64,000 bases of DNA from Zygaena filipendulae (lineage: Eukaryota; Arthropoda; Insecta; Lepidoptera; Zygaenidae). Each line of letters begins with the position of its first letter. Positions within the stretch are counted from its first letter, which is position 1. The stretch covers positions 813,501-877,500 of the forward strand of contig OU015662.1 in the NCBI GenBank assembly GCA_907165275.2, written 5' to 3'. The translations under genes were made by a program, and so were the position numbers. Below, one piece after another: positions 22,951 through 31,976 of this stretch. The notes below the pieces were generated by a model, which had not been told where the DNA came from, did no database searches, and saw nothing but the letters and a program-made list of their open reading frames with translations.

Positions 22951-23105
22951 ACTAGCTGTGCCTCGCGGTTTCACCCGTGATAATTTCGGAGTTCCCGCAT
23001 GAATCTCGGGATAAAAAGTACCCTATGTGCTTCTCTGTACCCCTGACAACGTGCACGTCAAATTTCATCCAAATCCGTTCAGCCGTTTTTGCGTGATTGA
23101 GTAAA
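22951..23105 (-). mobile_element. Helitron, 5' truncated
   Basis: ACTAGCTGTGCCTCGCGGTTTCACCC at the left end leads through GGATAAAAAGTACCCTATG to TTTTTGCGTGATTGAGTAAAC, where similarity stops. The 5' third is missing. Confidence 0.8.
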
Positions 23106-23320
23106 CGTATACGAGGATAAGAGCTCGAAAGCGCATTTTCATCCGACTTGCTTCAAATTTATCGTCACCTCTAAGCTCCTATGTGTCTTAGCGTTATATA
23201 TTTATTATTATAAATGATATTATAATTATTATATAGCCTATAACCTGTCCAGGAGTATGGTCTACAACCGTACCAAGTTTTCTTAAAATCCCTTCACTAG
23301 TATTTGACCCATGCGTGCAC

Positions 23321-23322
23321 AT

Positions 23323-23353
<31 letters not shown>
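23321..23353. repeat. (ACAG)n microsatellite
   Basis: Eight ACAG units. The same motif is common inside the local Helitrons (for example 58170-58200), so this may be an expanded Helitron segment. Confidence 0.9.
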
Positions 23354-23355
<2 letters not shown>

Positions 23356-23548
23356 AAATTTACTGATTGCTTTTTTGGCATCAGTATCGATCACCATTCA
23401 TCCTCCAATATTAATTTTGAATATATTATATTCAATGTACAGAATTGACCTCTACAGTTTTATTATAAGTATATACCTAGATATAGTAGATAGACCGGAA
23501 CCCATATTTTATAACTTTTATCATACCTATTCAAAAATATAATATACC

Positions 23549-23606
23549 TAATTGAGGAGATAGTTTTATTTACATAATTATGAAAACAAAACTATCTCTT
23601 CAATTA
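23549..23606. other. Strong 58-nt hairpin with 23-bp stem
   Basis: The left arm 23549-23571 pairs with 23584-23606. Mismatches are one G-T wobble position and one A-C, and the loop is 12 bases. Dimensions resemble a miRNA precursor, but no mature miRNA is recognised and the basal stem is absent. Confidence 0.35.
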
Positions 23607-23744
23607 TTATCTTCCTTCCGAAAGCACGATGACAAGTTTAATAAGTTTCCTCTACTGTCCGCATAGTGTCTCTTTTGTCGATTTAGTGCTGCCACCTATA
23701 GTTCGTGCACGTTCCCTTATTGCGGGTTTCACCAACAATGTATG

Positions 23745-23935
23745 TATATCATGAAGAAAGTTTAGGTATAATTTGTCAAGGTAATATTATTATGTAAATT
23801 GGTTGAAAATTGGAATAATATAACAATAATAATTGTTGGAAGTGTCAGAAAAAAATCAATCCGCCTACGTTGTCAGAAAAGGACATGGGGTTGGTAGGTA
23901 CTTTTTATCTCGAAACTTCCACGGACACTTATTAT
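23745..23935 (+). mobile_element. Degraded Helitron, variant D
   Basis: AATTGTTGGAAGTGTCAGAAAAA and GGTACTTTTTATCTCGAAACTTCC match the variant found better preserved at 47988-48275 and 51800-52093. The ends are lost. Confidence 0.5.
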
Positions 23936-24490
23936 GTTCTTATACCTACTCGTAATAGGTTTAACTCGTAACTTATACTCGCAATAGGTACCTACTTACT
24001 TATATAGTTATATTAAAAACCGGCGCTGTAAATTTGGTCCATAAAAAACTAGCGTATATACTTTGATTACCGCTAAAAACCCCTAACCCGATAATAATAA
24101 TTGTTTGGGTATTTATTTGCAAGAAACAAAGTATAAGTTAATGAGAGCGCCACCTATTAGAACCTACGGGCACTAATTGAAACATTGAGGAAACGAAAGA
24201 AGTGACATCTATGAGTGCATTAAAGAACTTGGTTAGTAACTTGGTAAAACAAAAAATAGTTTGTACACTTGGGTATTTTTAATACAAATAATGTTTATAG
24301 TAACTTACAGATGGCGCTTTTGTTAATCGCGTATCTGGTTTTTCAGTATTTTCTTTATTTTCCTCTTTTTATAAACTTAAATTAATATTAAAGTACCTAA
24401 GTTTTATTTCACGATTAATTCAATTTCTTAATCACTTTATAAAATTCTAATTTCTTTTATATTTACGTTAAAATCTATCATTGAATGTGA
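23936..24490. other. Intergenic DNA upstream of U6
   Basis: No coding region or repeat is recognised. Confidence 0.4.
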
Positions 24491-24493
24491 AAA

Positions 24494-24540
24494 GTTGTAC
24501 ATCGCACTATTAAAGTTTTCAAAGATTTTCGGTATAAATA
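24494..24540 (+). promoter_or_regulatory. U6 promoter: TATA box and candidate PSE
   Basis: TATAAATA at 24533-24540 sits exactly at -30 to -23 from the U6 start, the position required of insect Pol III snRNA promoters. The proximal sequence element should lie at about -65 to -45. The segment TTGTACATCGCACTATTAAAG (about 24495-24515) is the candidate, though it cannot be verified by eye. Confidence 0.65.
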
Positions 24541-24562
24541 TAACTTTAAGAGCAGAGTAAGT

Positions 24563-24579
24563 GTACTTGCTTCGGCAGT

Positions 24580-24619
<40 letters not shown>

Positions 24620-24669
24620 GGCCCCTGCGCAAGGATGACACGCAAAATCGTGAAGCGTTCCACATTTTT
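24563..24669 (+). ncRNA. U6: U6 spliceosomal RNA
   Basis: This is a 107-nt match to metazoan U6, the catalytic-core RNA of the major spliceosome. It has the 5' stem-loop (GTAC TTGCTTCGGCA GTAC), the ACAGAGA box (ATACAGAGAAGATTAGCATGG) that pairs with the 5' splice site, and the AGC triad region. The internal stem-loop GCAAGGATGACACGC and the 3' GTTCCACATTTTT follow. The TATA box at -30 and T-run argue that it is a transcribed gene rather than one of the many U6 pseudogenes. It stands alone, with no host gene near it. Confidence 0.95.
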
Positions 24670-24670
24670 T
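24665..24670 (+). terminator. Pol III T-run terminator of U6
   Basis: Six T directly after ACA end the U6 RNA and act as the Pol III stop. Confidence 0.9.
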
Positions 24671-24791
24671 GAAGTAGGTCTTTTTGTTATCAAATAAAAT
24701 TTAATTCTATTTTCTTTTAAAGTGTAAGAAATAGGAAAAAGAAAATGATAATCTAACTCGACCTGATATTAATTTCTTAAAACATGATTTA

Positions 24792-24850
24792 ACTAGTTGT
24801 CCCCCGCGGTTTCACCCGCGGTAATTTCGGAGTTGCCGCGGGAATTTCAG
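24792..24850 (-). mobile_element. Helitron 3' end fragment
   Basis: AACTAGTTGTCCCCCGCGGTTTCACCCGCGG carries the CTAGT terminus and a perfect hairpin. The body stops after CGCGGGAATTTCAGGA. Confidence 0.65.
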
Positions 24851-24925
24851 GACAAGCTATGCGTATAAATCTTCCTCTTGAATCACTCTATTAAAAAAAC
24901 CACATTAAAATCCATTGCGTATAGG

Positions 24926-25160
24926 TCAGAGTCGACTTTAATGATTACTTAGTTAAGTATAGATTTTTAAAACAAAACTGCCGCAATCAGACAAGTTTAA
25001 TAAATTAATGTTAATTGGCACTTAACTAATTAAGTTACATCTCATTAAATGTTGGCATTTAAACATTAATTTACTGAACGTCTCTGATTGCGGCAGTTTT
25101 GTTTTAAAAATGGATACTTAACTAAGTAATCATTAAAGTCGACTCTGAGTGCGGCCGTTA
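24926..25160. mobile_element. Palindromic MITE family P
   Basis: GTCGACTTTAATGATTACTTAG...AAACTGCCGCAATCAGA (24926-24996) is repeated inverted at 25081-25152 with few changes, the right end continuing to GTGCGGCCGTTA. The left terminus is shortened. The inner part is also partly symmetrical (TTAATGTTAATTGGCA versus TGGCATTTAAACATTAA). Two more copies are nested at 55509-55959. Confidence 0.8.
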
Positions 25161-25820
25161 AAGACTTACTCGTAAGCATAGGTACAATGGGAGCAATGGG
25201 ACAGACAGACAGCGGAAAGCCACTTTGTTTTATACTATGTAGTGATGATACCCGGCGACCCGTGGTCAACGGATTTGTCCCGAAAAATTCTTGCGATCTT
25301 TTATAAATCCGAGATATTTTTCCATTATTTCGGGACCCAATAATTAATTTTACCCTCAAGCTTACACAGGGAGAATCCCGGTGCACAGCGCCCCGGCTAT
25401 CTCGCAACCCTTATCACAAGTCAAACTTGTATCGTTGAGTTGAGTTTCATAGCAGCAATGGTTATTCAGAAAAGCCGTTATCGTGCCAGTTCTTTTATAA
25501 AAAAATCGTTCGGAAAGCCATTGTTTAACTTTTCTCATAATTTGCTGTTACAAAAAAAAAGAAAAGATAATTTTGTCGAGATGACAATGAATTTATTGCC
25601 TTGGTATCGTATTTCCTTTGTTTTTCGGAAAACATAAATAAAACAAAGCAATTATGACGTAAAATTGTTCATCTACCTGATTAACTAATCAATATTATAA
25701 CTTTTGTAACAAATGTAACACCGGTCGGGTAAAAATGTAAATTGGGGTAATTACCGGTTTATCTTTTCATTTTGAACGTAGTTCCTTATTTTACATGCGT
25801 ACCTAGTAGTTTTCACAACT
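25161..25820. other. Unassigned intergenic DNA
   Basis: A 113-codon minus-strand open frame crosses from here into MITE P but starts at a non-ATG codon and has no recognisable domain. I do not call a gene. Confidence 0.4.
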
Positions 25821-26004
25821 TTTTTTTTATGTCATATGGGGCAAACGGGCAGGGATGGTAAGTGATTACCGCCGCCCATGGACATCTGCAATACCAGGAG
25901 GCATGCAGGTGCGTTGCCGACCTGAAATGGGGTTGGGAACTGGCTTTCAAGTGGGGCTGCCGGAACACACCGTTAGGTGCTTGGCGACAAATTTACAACT
26001 TGAA
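25821..26004 (-). mobile_element. SINE family W, 5'-truncated copy
   Basis: TTATGTCATATGGGGCAAACGGGCA at the left is the A-tail side. The body TGATTACCGCCGCCCATGG, GGCATGCAGGTGCGTTGCC and GGAACACACCGTTAGGTGC matches the full copy at 35672-36023 inverted. The tRNA-like head is missing. Confidence 0.75.
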
Positions 26005-26010
26005 CTTTAA

Positions 26011-26185
26011 GGCCCGCCGCCCATTGTGACTTTTTGTCGCCGTGACTTTCTGTCACTTAGTCAAGTGCAATGAAAACTATACTGAGTGCGCTCATTATGG
26101 TGACGTGACAATACGGTGACCTCAGTACATTTTTCATAAGTGACAGAAAGTCACGTCGACAAAAAGTCACAATGGGCGGCGGGCC
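26011..26185. mobile_element. 175-bp MITE with long inverted ends and TAA duplication
   Basis: GGCCCGCCGCCCATTGTGAC opens the element and its complement closes it. Similarity continues through GACTTTTTGTCG and GTGACTTTCTGTCACTTA for about 48 bases per side. Direct TAA copies flank it (26008-26010 and 26186-26188), as in PIF/Harbinger-type elements. Confidence 0.8.
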
Positions 26186-26494
26186 TAAGAAAGAAAGGAC
26201 GGTACGGCGTATTAAAGGTATTAATGATACATGGCTGATTTGCGAATTGCGAGGTCCCTACTTCCATGGCAGCCGGCAATCAAATGGCGCATCCGGGATC
26301 TTATGTCTAGGCACGTTTTCCGCTGCACTATTGCAAGTACACAGCTCCGTGCACACCAGTCCTGGTATGATTTAAATAAAAAAATACCTATAGGTACACT
26401 AAAAATTTCATTTCATTAAAAACATAGGTAATGACATCAGCATAACCTGGAACTTAAAACTAAAAGTTCTTAAATTTTTTAGATCATCATTGTT

Positions 26495-26605
26495 TTTAAC
26501 CGACTCCAAAAAAGAAGGTTCGACGCCTACCTATAATTTTTTTATATTTGTTACCTCAGGACCTTCGACTGGGTGAACCGATTTTGATGATTGTTTTTTT
26601 CTCTT
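26495..26605. repeat. Fragment of the ACCGACTTC-type repeat
   Basis: TTTTTAACCGACTCCAAAAAAGAAGGTT and GGGTGAACCGATTTTGATGATTG correspond to the repeat at 19131-20036. Confidence 0.5.
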
Positions 26606-26624
26606 TTATTCTACTATAGGTACC

Positions 26625-26850
26625 TATACCTCTACGGTTTCAACCGCGTCAATTTTAGAATTCCCGCGGAAATTCCGAGATAATAAGTAGGTACTCTATG
26701 TCCTTCTCGGTACCTTGGACAAAATTTCATGACGATCGGTTATGCCGGCGCGTAGCTAACTAACAAACAAATACTATAATATTATAATAATTAATAAAGT
26801 CACATTTGCATTTATAAGACTAGCTGTGCCCCGCGGCTTCACTCAAAACT
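26625..26850 (-). mobile_element. Two adjoining Helitron copies
   Basis: 26625-26818 is a worn copy (TACGGTTTCAACCGCG to GCATTTATAAGA). At 26819 a new ACTAGCTGTGCCCCGCGGCTTCACTC end begins but stops after about 30 bases. Confidence 0.65.
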
Positions 26851-27305
26851 TCTTTCAAAGGAAACTTCTTACAATTACAAACATAGCAAAACAAAGAATT
26901 AGCGAAAATAGTCCAGAATATGGATTCATTTGTATGTATAGGTAGGAGACGGATAATAACAGAGCAAGCAATATATGCAAGCTCAGTGTGAACAAATCTC
27001 AAGATGCAAAGTCCGCAATCAGTTGTCGTTTTATTGCATCCACTCGCGCCCGGGGGCGCAAGCAACCGATTTCTTTAGATAGCCCGCCCGCCCGGGGCGG
27101 AGTGGCCGGAGTGGCCGGAGTCTGCCCGATGCTCCACAAATGTTTGATTTATCCCCGCTCGTCCTACCAACAACACAAGTCGTAAGTACCTGCGCTGGAA
27201 ATTCTAGAATATACTAGGTATTTTTTCGATCGAAGCTCTAGTGAAAACAAATAAGCTGCAAGTAAAACTACGTATTACTATTACTATTTGCACAGTACTT
27301 ATACC
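26851..27305. other. Unassigned DNA with a GC-rich GTGGCCGGA repeat
   Basis: 27085-27125 contains GCCCGCCCGCCCGG and two to three GTGGCCGGA units. No gene is supported. Confidence 0.4.
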
Positions 27306-27307
27306 TT

Positions 27308-27481
27308 ACTAACTATGCCCCGCGGTTTCAGCCGCGGTAATTTCGGAGTTCCCGCAGGAATTCCGGGATAAAAAGTATCCCATGTCCTTCTCTGTACCCC
27401 TGACAACGTGCATGCCAAATTTCATCCAAATCCGTTCAGCCGTTTTTGCGTTTTTGAGTAACAAACATCCAAACATCCACA
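27308..27481 (-). mobile_element. Helitron, abutting an opposite copy
   Basis: ACTAACTATGCCCCGCGGTTTCAGCCGCGG through AACAAACATCCAAACATCCAC. The AT-rich 5' terminus is lost where it joins the next, plus-strand copy. Confidence 0.8.
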
Positions 27482-27735
27482 GGTTATACAAATGCAGAAG
27501 TGAGTTTGTTTATTTGTACCGCTTTAACGACTCAACTGATCACCATGAAATTTTGCATACAAGTTGTTAACGGTACAGTAAAGGACATATACTTTTTGTC
27601 CCGGGATTCCCGCGGGAACTCCAAAATTTACGCGCGTGAAACTGCATTAAATTTTGTGTGAATAGAATACTCTCGGGGCATAAGGTATAGGGATCTTCGA
27701 AATTATCGCGGGTGAAACCACGTAGAACGGCTAGT
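27482..27735 (+). mobile_element. Helitron with an ~80-bp extra segment
   Basis: It runs from AATGCAGAAGTGAGTTTG to GCGGGTGAAACCACGTAGAACGGCTAGT. The hairpin region appears twice (GCGCGTGAAACTGC near 27630 and the true end at 27700-27735), separated by foreign sequence. Confidence 0.7.
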
Positions 27736-28028
27736 GTAAAATAAAATCATACACGAGCAAAGATTTAGTTAGGTACGAGGAGAGAAAACTAAATCGACGC
27801 TTTCATGCACGGCTTACCTACCTCGGTTTCACAGAAAATCATGTAAACTCGAAGTAGCAACTCAGCAACTATATGTAAAATAAACGAAAATCCGCCTCAA
27901 AGAAAAGTAAATATTGCATTTTCTGATATGACGTTATTTATAAACGGTTTGGTATTTTTTTTGGACAGCTAATTGCTAATTTTACTGTTGCCTTATCCTA
28001 ATTGGTGCCTACATATTATAAACTATAT

Positions 28029-28328
28029 ACCTAGCTGTGCCCCGCGGTTTCACCCGCGCGAGGGTCGAAATTACCGCAGGAACCAATTTTCTTAAATAAA
28101 ATTAGCCTAAGTTTCTTTAACATCCAGCTATCTACCAGCGAAAGTCCCGTTAAAATCGGTCCAACCGTTTCAGAACTTTCAGAGATTAGCCGGAGAAATC
28201 TCACGAAATTTGCATAGGTACACAATATAATATTATCTCGGTTACAGAGAAGGACCTACGATAATTTTTCCCCGAATTCCCGCGGGATCTCCGAAATTAA
28301 CGCGGGTGAAACCGCGGGAACAGCTAGT
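28029..28328. mobile_element. Pair of opposed Helitrons
   Basis: A minus-strand copy (28029-28232, CCTAGCTGTGCCCCGCGG end) with a variant body is followed by a plus-strand 3' half (28235-28328, GTTACAGAGAAGGACC to ACAGCTAGT). Confidence 0.75.
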
Positions 28329-28338
28329 TTTATTATAA

Positions 28339-28662
28339 ACTAGCTGTGCCCCGTGGTTTCACCCGCGTGAAAAGTTTTTATGTAACAACTTTTTTTCCAG
28401 ACATCCGATTTGAATGAAACAAAGCCTATATGTAGCTCCAGGCTAAGCTTGATCTACCTGTAAAAACTGCATGACACTCCGTTCAGTAGATTCGGAGATT
28501 ATCGCGAACAGACAGACAGAAAAGAATTTTAAAATTATTTTTTTGTGGTTTGTCACTCTTCTTTTATCGCCCCTGTAAATTTTTCTTAAAAAATTTTCAA
28601 TGTTCAGAATCGTGGATTCTACTCTTTTATTATAGTATCTATAGATAGGTTACTGCATCCAT
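28339..28662 (-). mobile_element. Helitron variant B
   Basis: ACTAGCTGTGCCCCGTGGTTTCACCCGCG, then a body distinct from the common form (GAAACAAAGCCTATATGTAGC, CGGAGATTATCGCGAACAGAC, GATTCTACTCTTTTATTATAGTATC). The same variant occurs at 52503-52810 and, split, at 46626-47276. Confidence 0.8.
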
Positions 28663-28974
28663 CAACTTAATTGATTTCTTGTTCTTTGTTGAATTTGTGG
28701 TCTTCGGGGCTCATAGCCGTCTTCCCAAGTTATTGAATATTTATTGTCTATCCGATAGTATCCGCTAATGATTGCTTTTCCGCTATTGTTCGCGTCAGAA
28801 TTTCGTTTGCGGAGTGAAAGGAGAACAAATTGGACCCGGTTTGTTAATATTTCTCGCGATTTTACGCAAATATTCAGATTCCTTTAGAAACCTACATTTT
28901 TCCGGAATGAAGTAGGTACCCTCTCCTATTCCTGCACCTCATGTTTAAAAGAAAACCTTAAAGCAAGAGCATGC

Positions 28975-29087
28975 AAGAGATATTATCTATGTTTCTTTAG
29001 ATTAGGCATTGTTGATGTTTGTTTCTTTTTCTTGTGTGTTGTGCTGAAATAAATGTATTTTCTTTTTCTTCTTCTTCTTCTTCTTAA
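28975..29087 (+). mobile_element. Truncated retroposon 3' end with (CTT)n tail
   Basis: TTGTGTGTTGTGCTGAAATAAATG followed by a TTC/CTT run. A second, inverted copy of the same 3' end with a 7-bp target duplication is at 45959-46048, which establishes it as a mobile unit. Confidence 0.65.
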
Positions 29088-29116
29088 AGGACCGCGACAT
29101 AATTTTTTTATACTGT

Positions 29117-29260
29117 TCCCCTCGGGTTGTATCCTATATCTTTCTCTGTACCCCTGACAACGTGTGCCTACGCAAAATCCCATGATGATCGGTTGAGTAG
29201 CTATGGTGTGAAAAGGTACCAGATAGACAGGCAGACAGAATTTCTTTCGTATTTATGAGT
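29117..29260 (-). mobile_element. Helitron fragment
   Basis: CGGGTTGTATCCTATATC, CTCTGTACCCCTGACAACGTG and CATGATGATCGGTTGAG. The hairpin end is missing. Confidence 0.65.
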
Positions 29261-29355
29261 ATTTAATTTATAATATTGTTGATACCGATTGGGCTATTTT
29301 CGCTGCATTTTAAATCGTTTTTGCGAGAATCTTTGCGGCCGATAGATCCTACTAA

Positions 29356-29560
29356 TCCTACTAATATTATAAATGTGAAAGTGTTGATGTTTGGATGTTT
29401 GTTACGCAATCACGCAGAAACGCCTGAACGGATTTGGATCAAATTTGGCTTGCTTGCACGTTGTCAGGGGTACAGAGAAGGACATAGAGTACTTTTTATC
29501 CCGGAATTCCCGCGGTAACGCCAAAAAATACCGCGGGTGAAACCGCGGGGCACAGCTAGT
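29356..29560 (+). mobile_element. Helitron, complete
   Basis: TCCTACTAATATTATAAATG at the 5' end (the TCCTACTAA is duplicated just upstream at 29347), full body, hairpin ACCGCGGGTGAAACCGCGG and CACAGCTAGT at 29551-29560. Confidence 0.9.
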
Positions 29561-29574
29561 ATTATATACATAAT

Positions 29575-29789
29575 TATGTAAATATAAAAGTGCAGTGATG
29601 TTTGGATGTTTTGAATGTTTGTTACTCAATCAGGCAAAAACGGCTGAACGGATTTGGATGAAATTTGGCGTGCACGTTGTCATGGGTACAAAGAAGGACA
29701 CAGGGTACTTTTTATCCCGGAATTCCTGCGGAAACGATTCCGCCGGAACTTCGAAATTATCACGGGTGAAACCGCGGGGGTTAGCTAGT
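29575..29789 (+). mobile_element. Helitron, near complete
   Basis: It starts at AAATATAAAAGTGCAG (worn 5' end) and ends CACGGGTGAAACCGCGGGGGTTAGCTAGT. A small duplication, GGAAACGATTCCGCCGGAAC, lies before the hairpin. Confidence 0.8.
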
Positions 29790-30260
29790 ACCTACTATAT
29801 AAAATATAATAATTGCAATTATGAAACAATCCTGATAGCGGAATCGGCGCGGCGCGATCGCATCGATTAAGTAGGTATACCGGCGAGCCGATCGTTAAAC
29901 ATAGGAAATGTTCTACAAAAGTGGTCCATCCTAAGGGTACCGGCAAGCAATAACGGCGAACCGTTCCTTTAATTACCTACTGAAAAAGGGAAACGCCAGT
30001 GTTCTCCGATCAAAAAGAAAATTGGTATTCAACGTCAATAAAGGATCGTTTACACTGCAAGGGAATCGCAGCGGGTCGTATAATAACTTATTCTGATAAA
30101 TGTAGGGCGGAAAGGTATAAATTAGGCTTTTGTATATTGTACCCATATGCTACGCATCCCGTTCGGCCGATGAGCTTTACGTCGTCCCGCCCTCTATCGG
30201 ACGATCGGCCCAACTGATCACAAAACGAAAAACGAAAAAAAAAAGACAACGCTTCTGCGA
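29790..30260. other. Unassigned intergenic DNA
   Basis: Relatively GC-balanced, with GCGGGTCG and CCCGCCCTC patches, but no frame with recognisable domains. Confidence 0.4.
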
Positions 30261-30344
30261 CGGACGCCGATAAGCAATAACATGTTAACCCACAAAATTA
30301 AGTTATAGATACCTACAGAACATTTTATCGAGAGAAAGTCTTTG

Positions 30345-30683
30345 AATGGGCATGTTGACTAATTTTTATTTTTTAGTCCGTCTTGTAGATTATTCAAAAA
30401 TATTGGACACGTATTTTTTCTTTTTTTTTCAAGAACTTAATCAAAAAATGAAGGCGATATATTGAGTTGAAATTTCTTGTGACGTCACTATTCTGACAGT
30501 TTGTATGGCAGTTTTAGCGGTTAGTGACGTCACGACCCCCTCACCCTAAACTTTAATGCGCTTCATCTCTGTATATTTTAATTTATTTGAAAAAGCAAAA
30601 AATATGTGTCTATTGTTTTTTTATTTTCTAACTGACGGATTAATTAGAATTATGATTTTCAAAAGTAGTCCACATCCCCATTA
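30345..30683. mobile_element. MITE family Y copy inside MITE Z
   Basis: GGGCATGTTGACTAATTTTT at the left and the inverted counterpart CAAAAGTAGTCCACATCCCC at the right. The core keeps one perfect TGACGTCA on each side (TGTGACGTCACT and AGTGACGTCACG). Confidence 0.85.
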
Positions 30684-31073
30684 AGTATGTGTTTACCTTA
30701 TTGTATTGTTTGAATACCAACAAATGTTGAACATAAAAAATTTTTGCCACAAAATGGCGCTATAATTTTAATACAATCACTTATCGTGTGATGGTTCCTG
30801 GCCGGACCACGGTACGGAACAAAATTTTTACGCTGGCACAAATTCATTATTTTAATTGTGCCTATTTGTGCCACTAATGCCAGGAATTTGTGCCTTCTGG
30901 TTTTGGAGTTATGAGAGTACGATTGTGGTCGGGCTAGGAATCCTGGTTCCTGGCCCGACCACGGTACAGATGTTACGGAACCGAGTTTTTTCTTTTGCAC
31001 AAATTCACTATTTTAATTGTGCCAATTAGTGCCACCAATCCCAGGAATGTGTGCCTTACCCCTTGGCCACAGT

Positions 31074-31107
31074 CTCGGCGGCGGCGGTAGCGGCGGCGGC
31101 AGCGGCA
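31074..31107. repeat. GGC triplet tract in the left foldback arm
   Basis: Imperfect (GGC)n interrupted by GGTAGC and GCAGC, mirrored as (GCC)n at about 32418-32451 in the right arm. Confidence 0.85.
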
Positions 31108-31181
31108 AAAACAAATGGTAGACAACATACGAAGTTGGCCACAGCTATCAGTAACTACCCAACTAGAGCACGACTGCGGGA

Positions 31182-31205
31182 GGGGGGGGGGGGGGTGGGG
31201 GGGGG
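31182..31205. repeat. Long G tract in the left foldback arm
   Basis: Two G runs separated by one T, mirrored as C runs at about 32321-32344. Capable of forming a G-quadruplex. The length is likely to be unreliable in the assembly. Confidence 0.85.
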
Positions 31206-31793
31206 CAGTAGGTGCATGCACATATTTTGTACGTCAGGGTTGCTTATTCTTTTTTTGAATTAAGTTACCTATTATTAAATAAAAACTTAACTCTTACATA
31301 GTATTTATACTATGTATAAATTTAAACCTTAATAAAACTGTATCTATAAGTACCATAAGTTATATTTAAAAGTAACAAGCTGTTCCTCGCGGTTTCACTC
31401 GCGTGATTTTAAGAACTCCCCGGGTAGGTACTATGCACATATTGAGATAAAAACTATCCTATCTCGCAAGTTTGACCAAATTACATACAGTGTAAAAAAA
31501 AAACATTTAAGATCGATTTAGTAGTAGTATAATATAGGGGATTAGCTGTGCCCTGCGGTTTCACCCGCGGTAATTTAGGAGTTCCCGCGGCCATTACGGG
31601 ATAAAAAGTACCACCAATTGGCACATTGGCAATTAGTGCCACCAATCCCAGGAATGTGTGCTTTACCCCTTGACCACGAAGTTATCAGCGGCGCGAGCTG
31701 TGGCCAACTTCTTATATTGTCTACCATTTGTTTTTGCTGCTGCCGTATTAAGATTATGTCGATAGGAAATAAATGTCAAGTCTCTGCTTCCCT

Positions 31794-31976
31794 GCTAATA
31801 TTATAAATGCGAAAGTAGCTGTCTGTCTGTCTGTTACGCTTTCACACGGTTCAACCGATCATCATGAATTTTTGCATACACGTTGTCAGGGGTACAGAGG
31901 ACATAGGGTACTTTTTATCCCGTAATGGCCGCGGGAACTCCTAAATTACCGCGGGTGAAACCGCAGGGCACAGCTA
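31794..31976 (+). mobile_element. Helitron spanning the foldback centre and right arm
   Basis: CTAATATTATAAATGCGAAAGTAGC to ACCGCGGGTGAAACCGCAGGGCACAGCTAAT. Its 3' half is mirrored in the left arm (31545-31612), showing that the inverted symmetry includes this insertion. Confidence 0.8.

Noticed and set aside
23315..23360. Possible CRISPR-like or coding repeat at the ACAG run
   Set aside because: It is a simple microsatellite; there are no spacers, and the organism is eukaryotic.
25066..25407. 113-codon minus-strand frame
   Set aside because: Non-ATG start, and its C-terminal third lies in the arm of palindromic MITE P.
30698..31221. Minus-strand frames of 82-100 codons in the left foldback arm, with twins at 32289-32845 on plus
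   Set aside because: They are mirror copies created by the inverted arms, cross the GGC triplet and homopolymer tracts, and show no domain. Their matching is explained by the arms, not by coding conservation.
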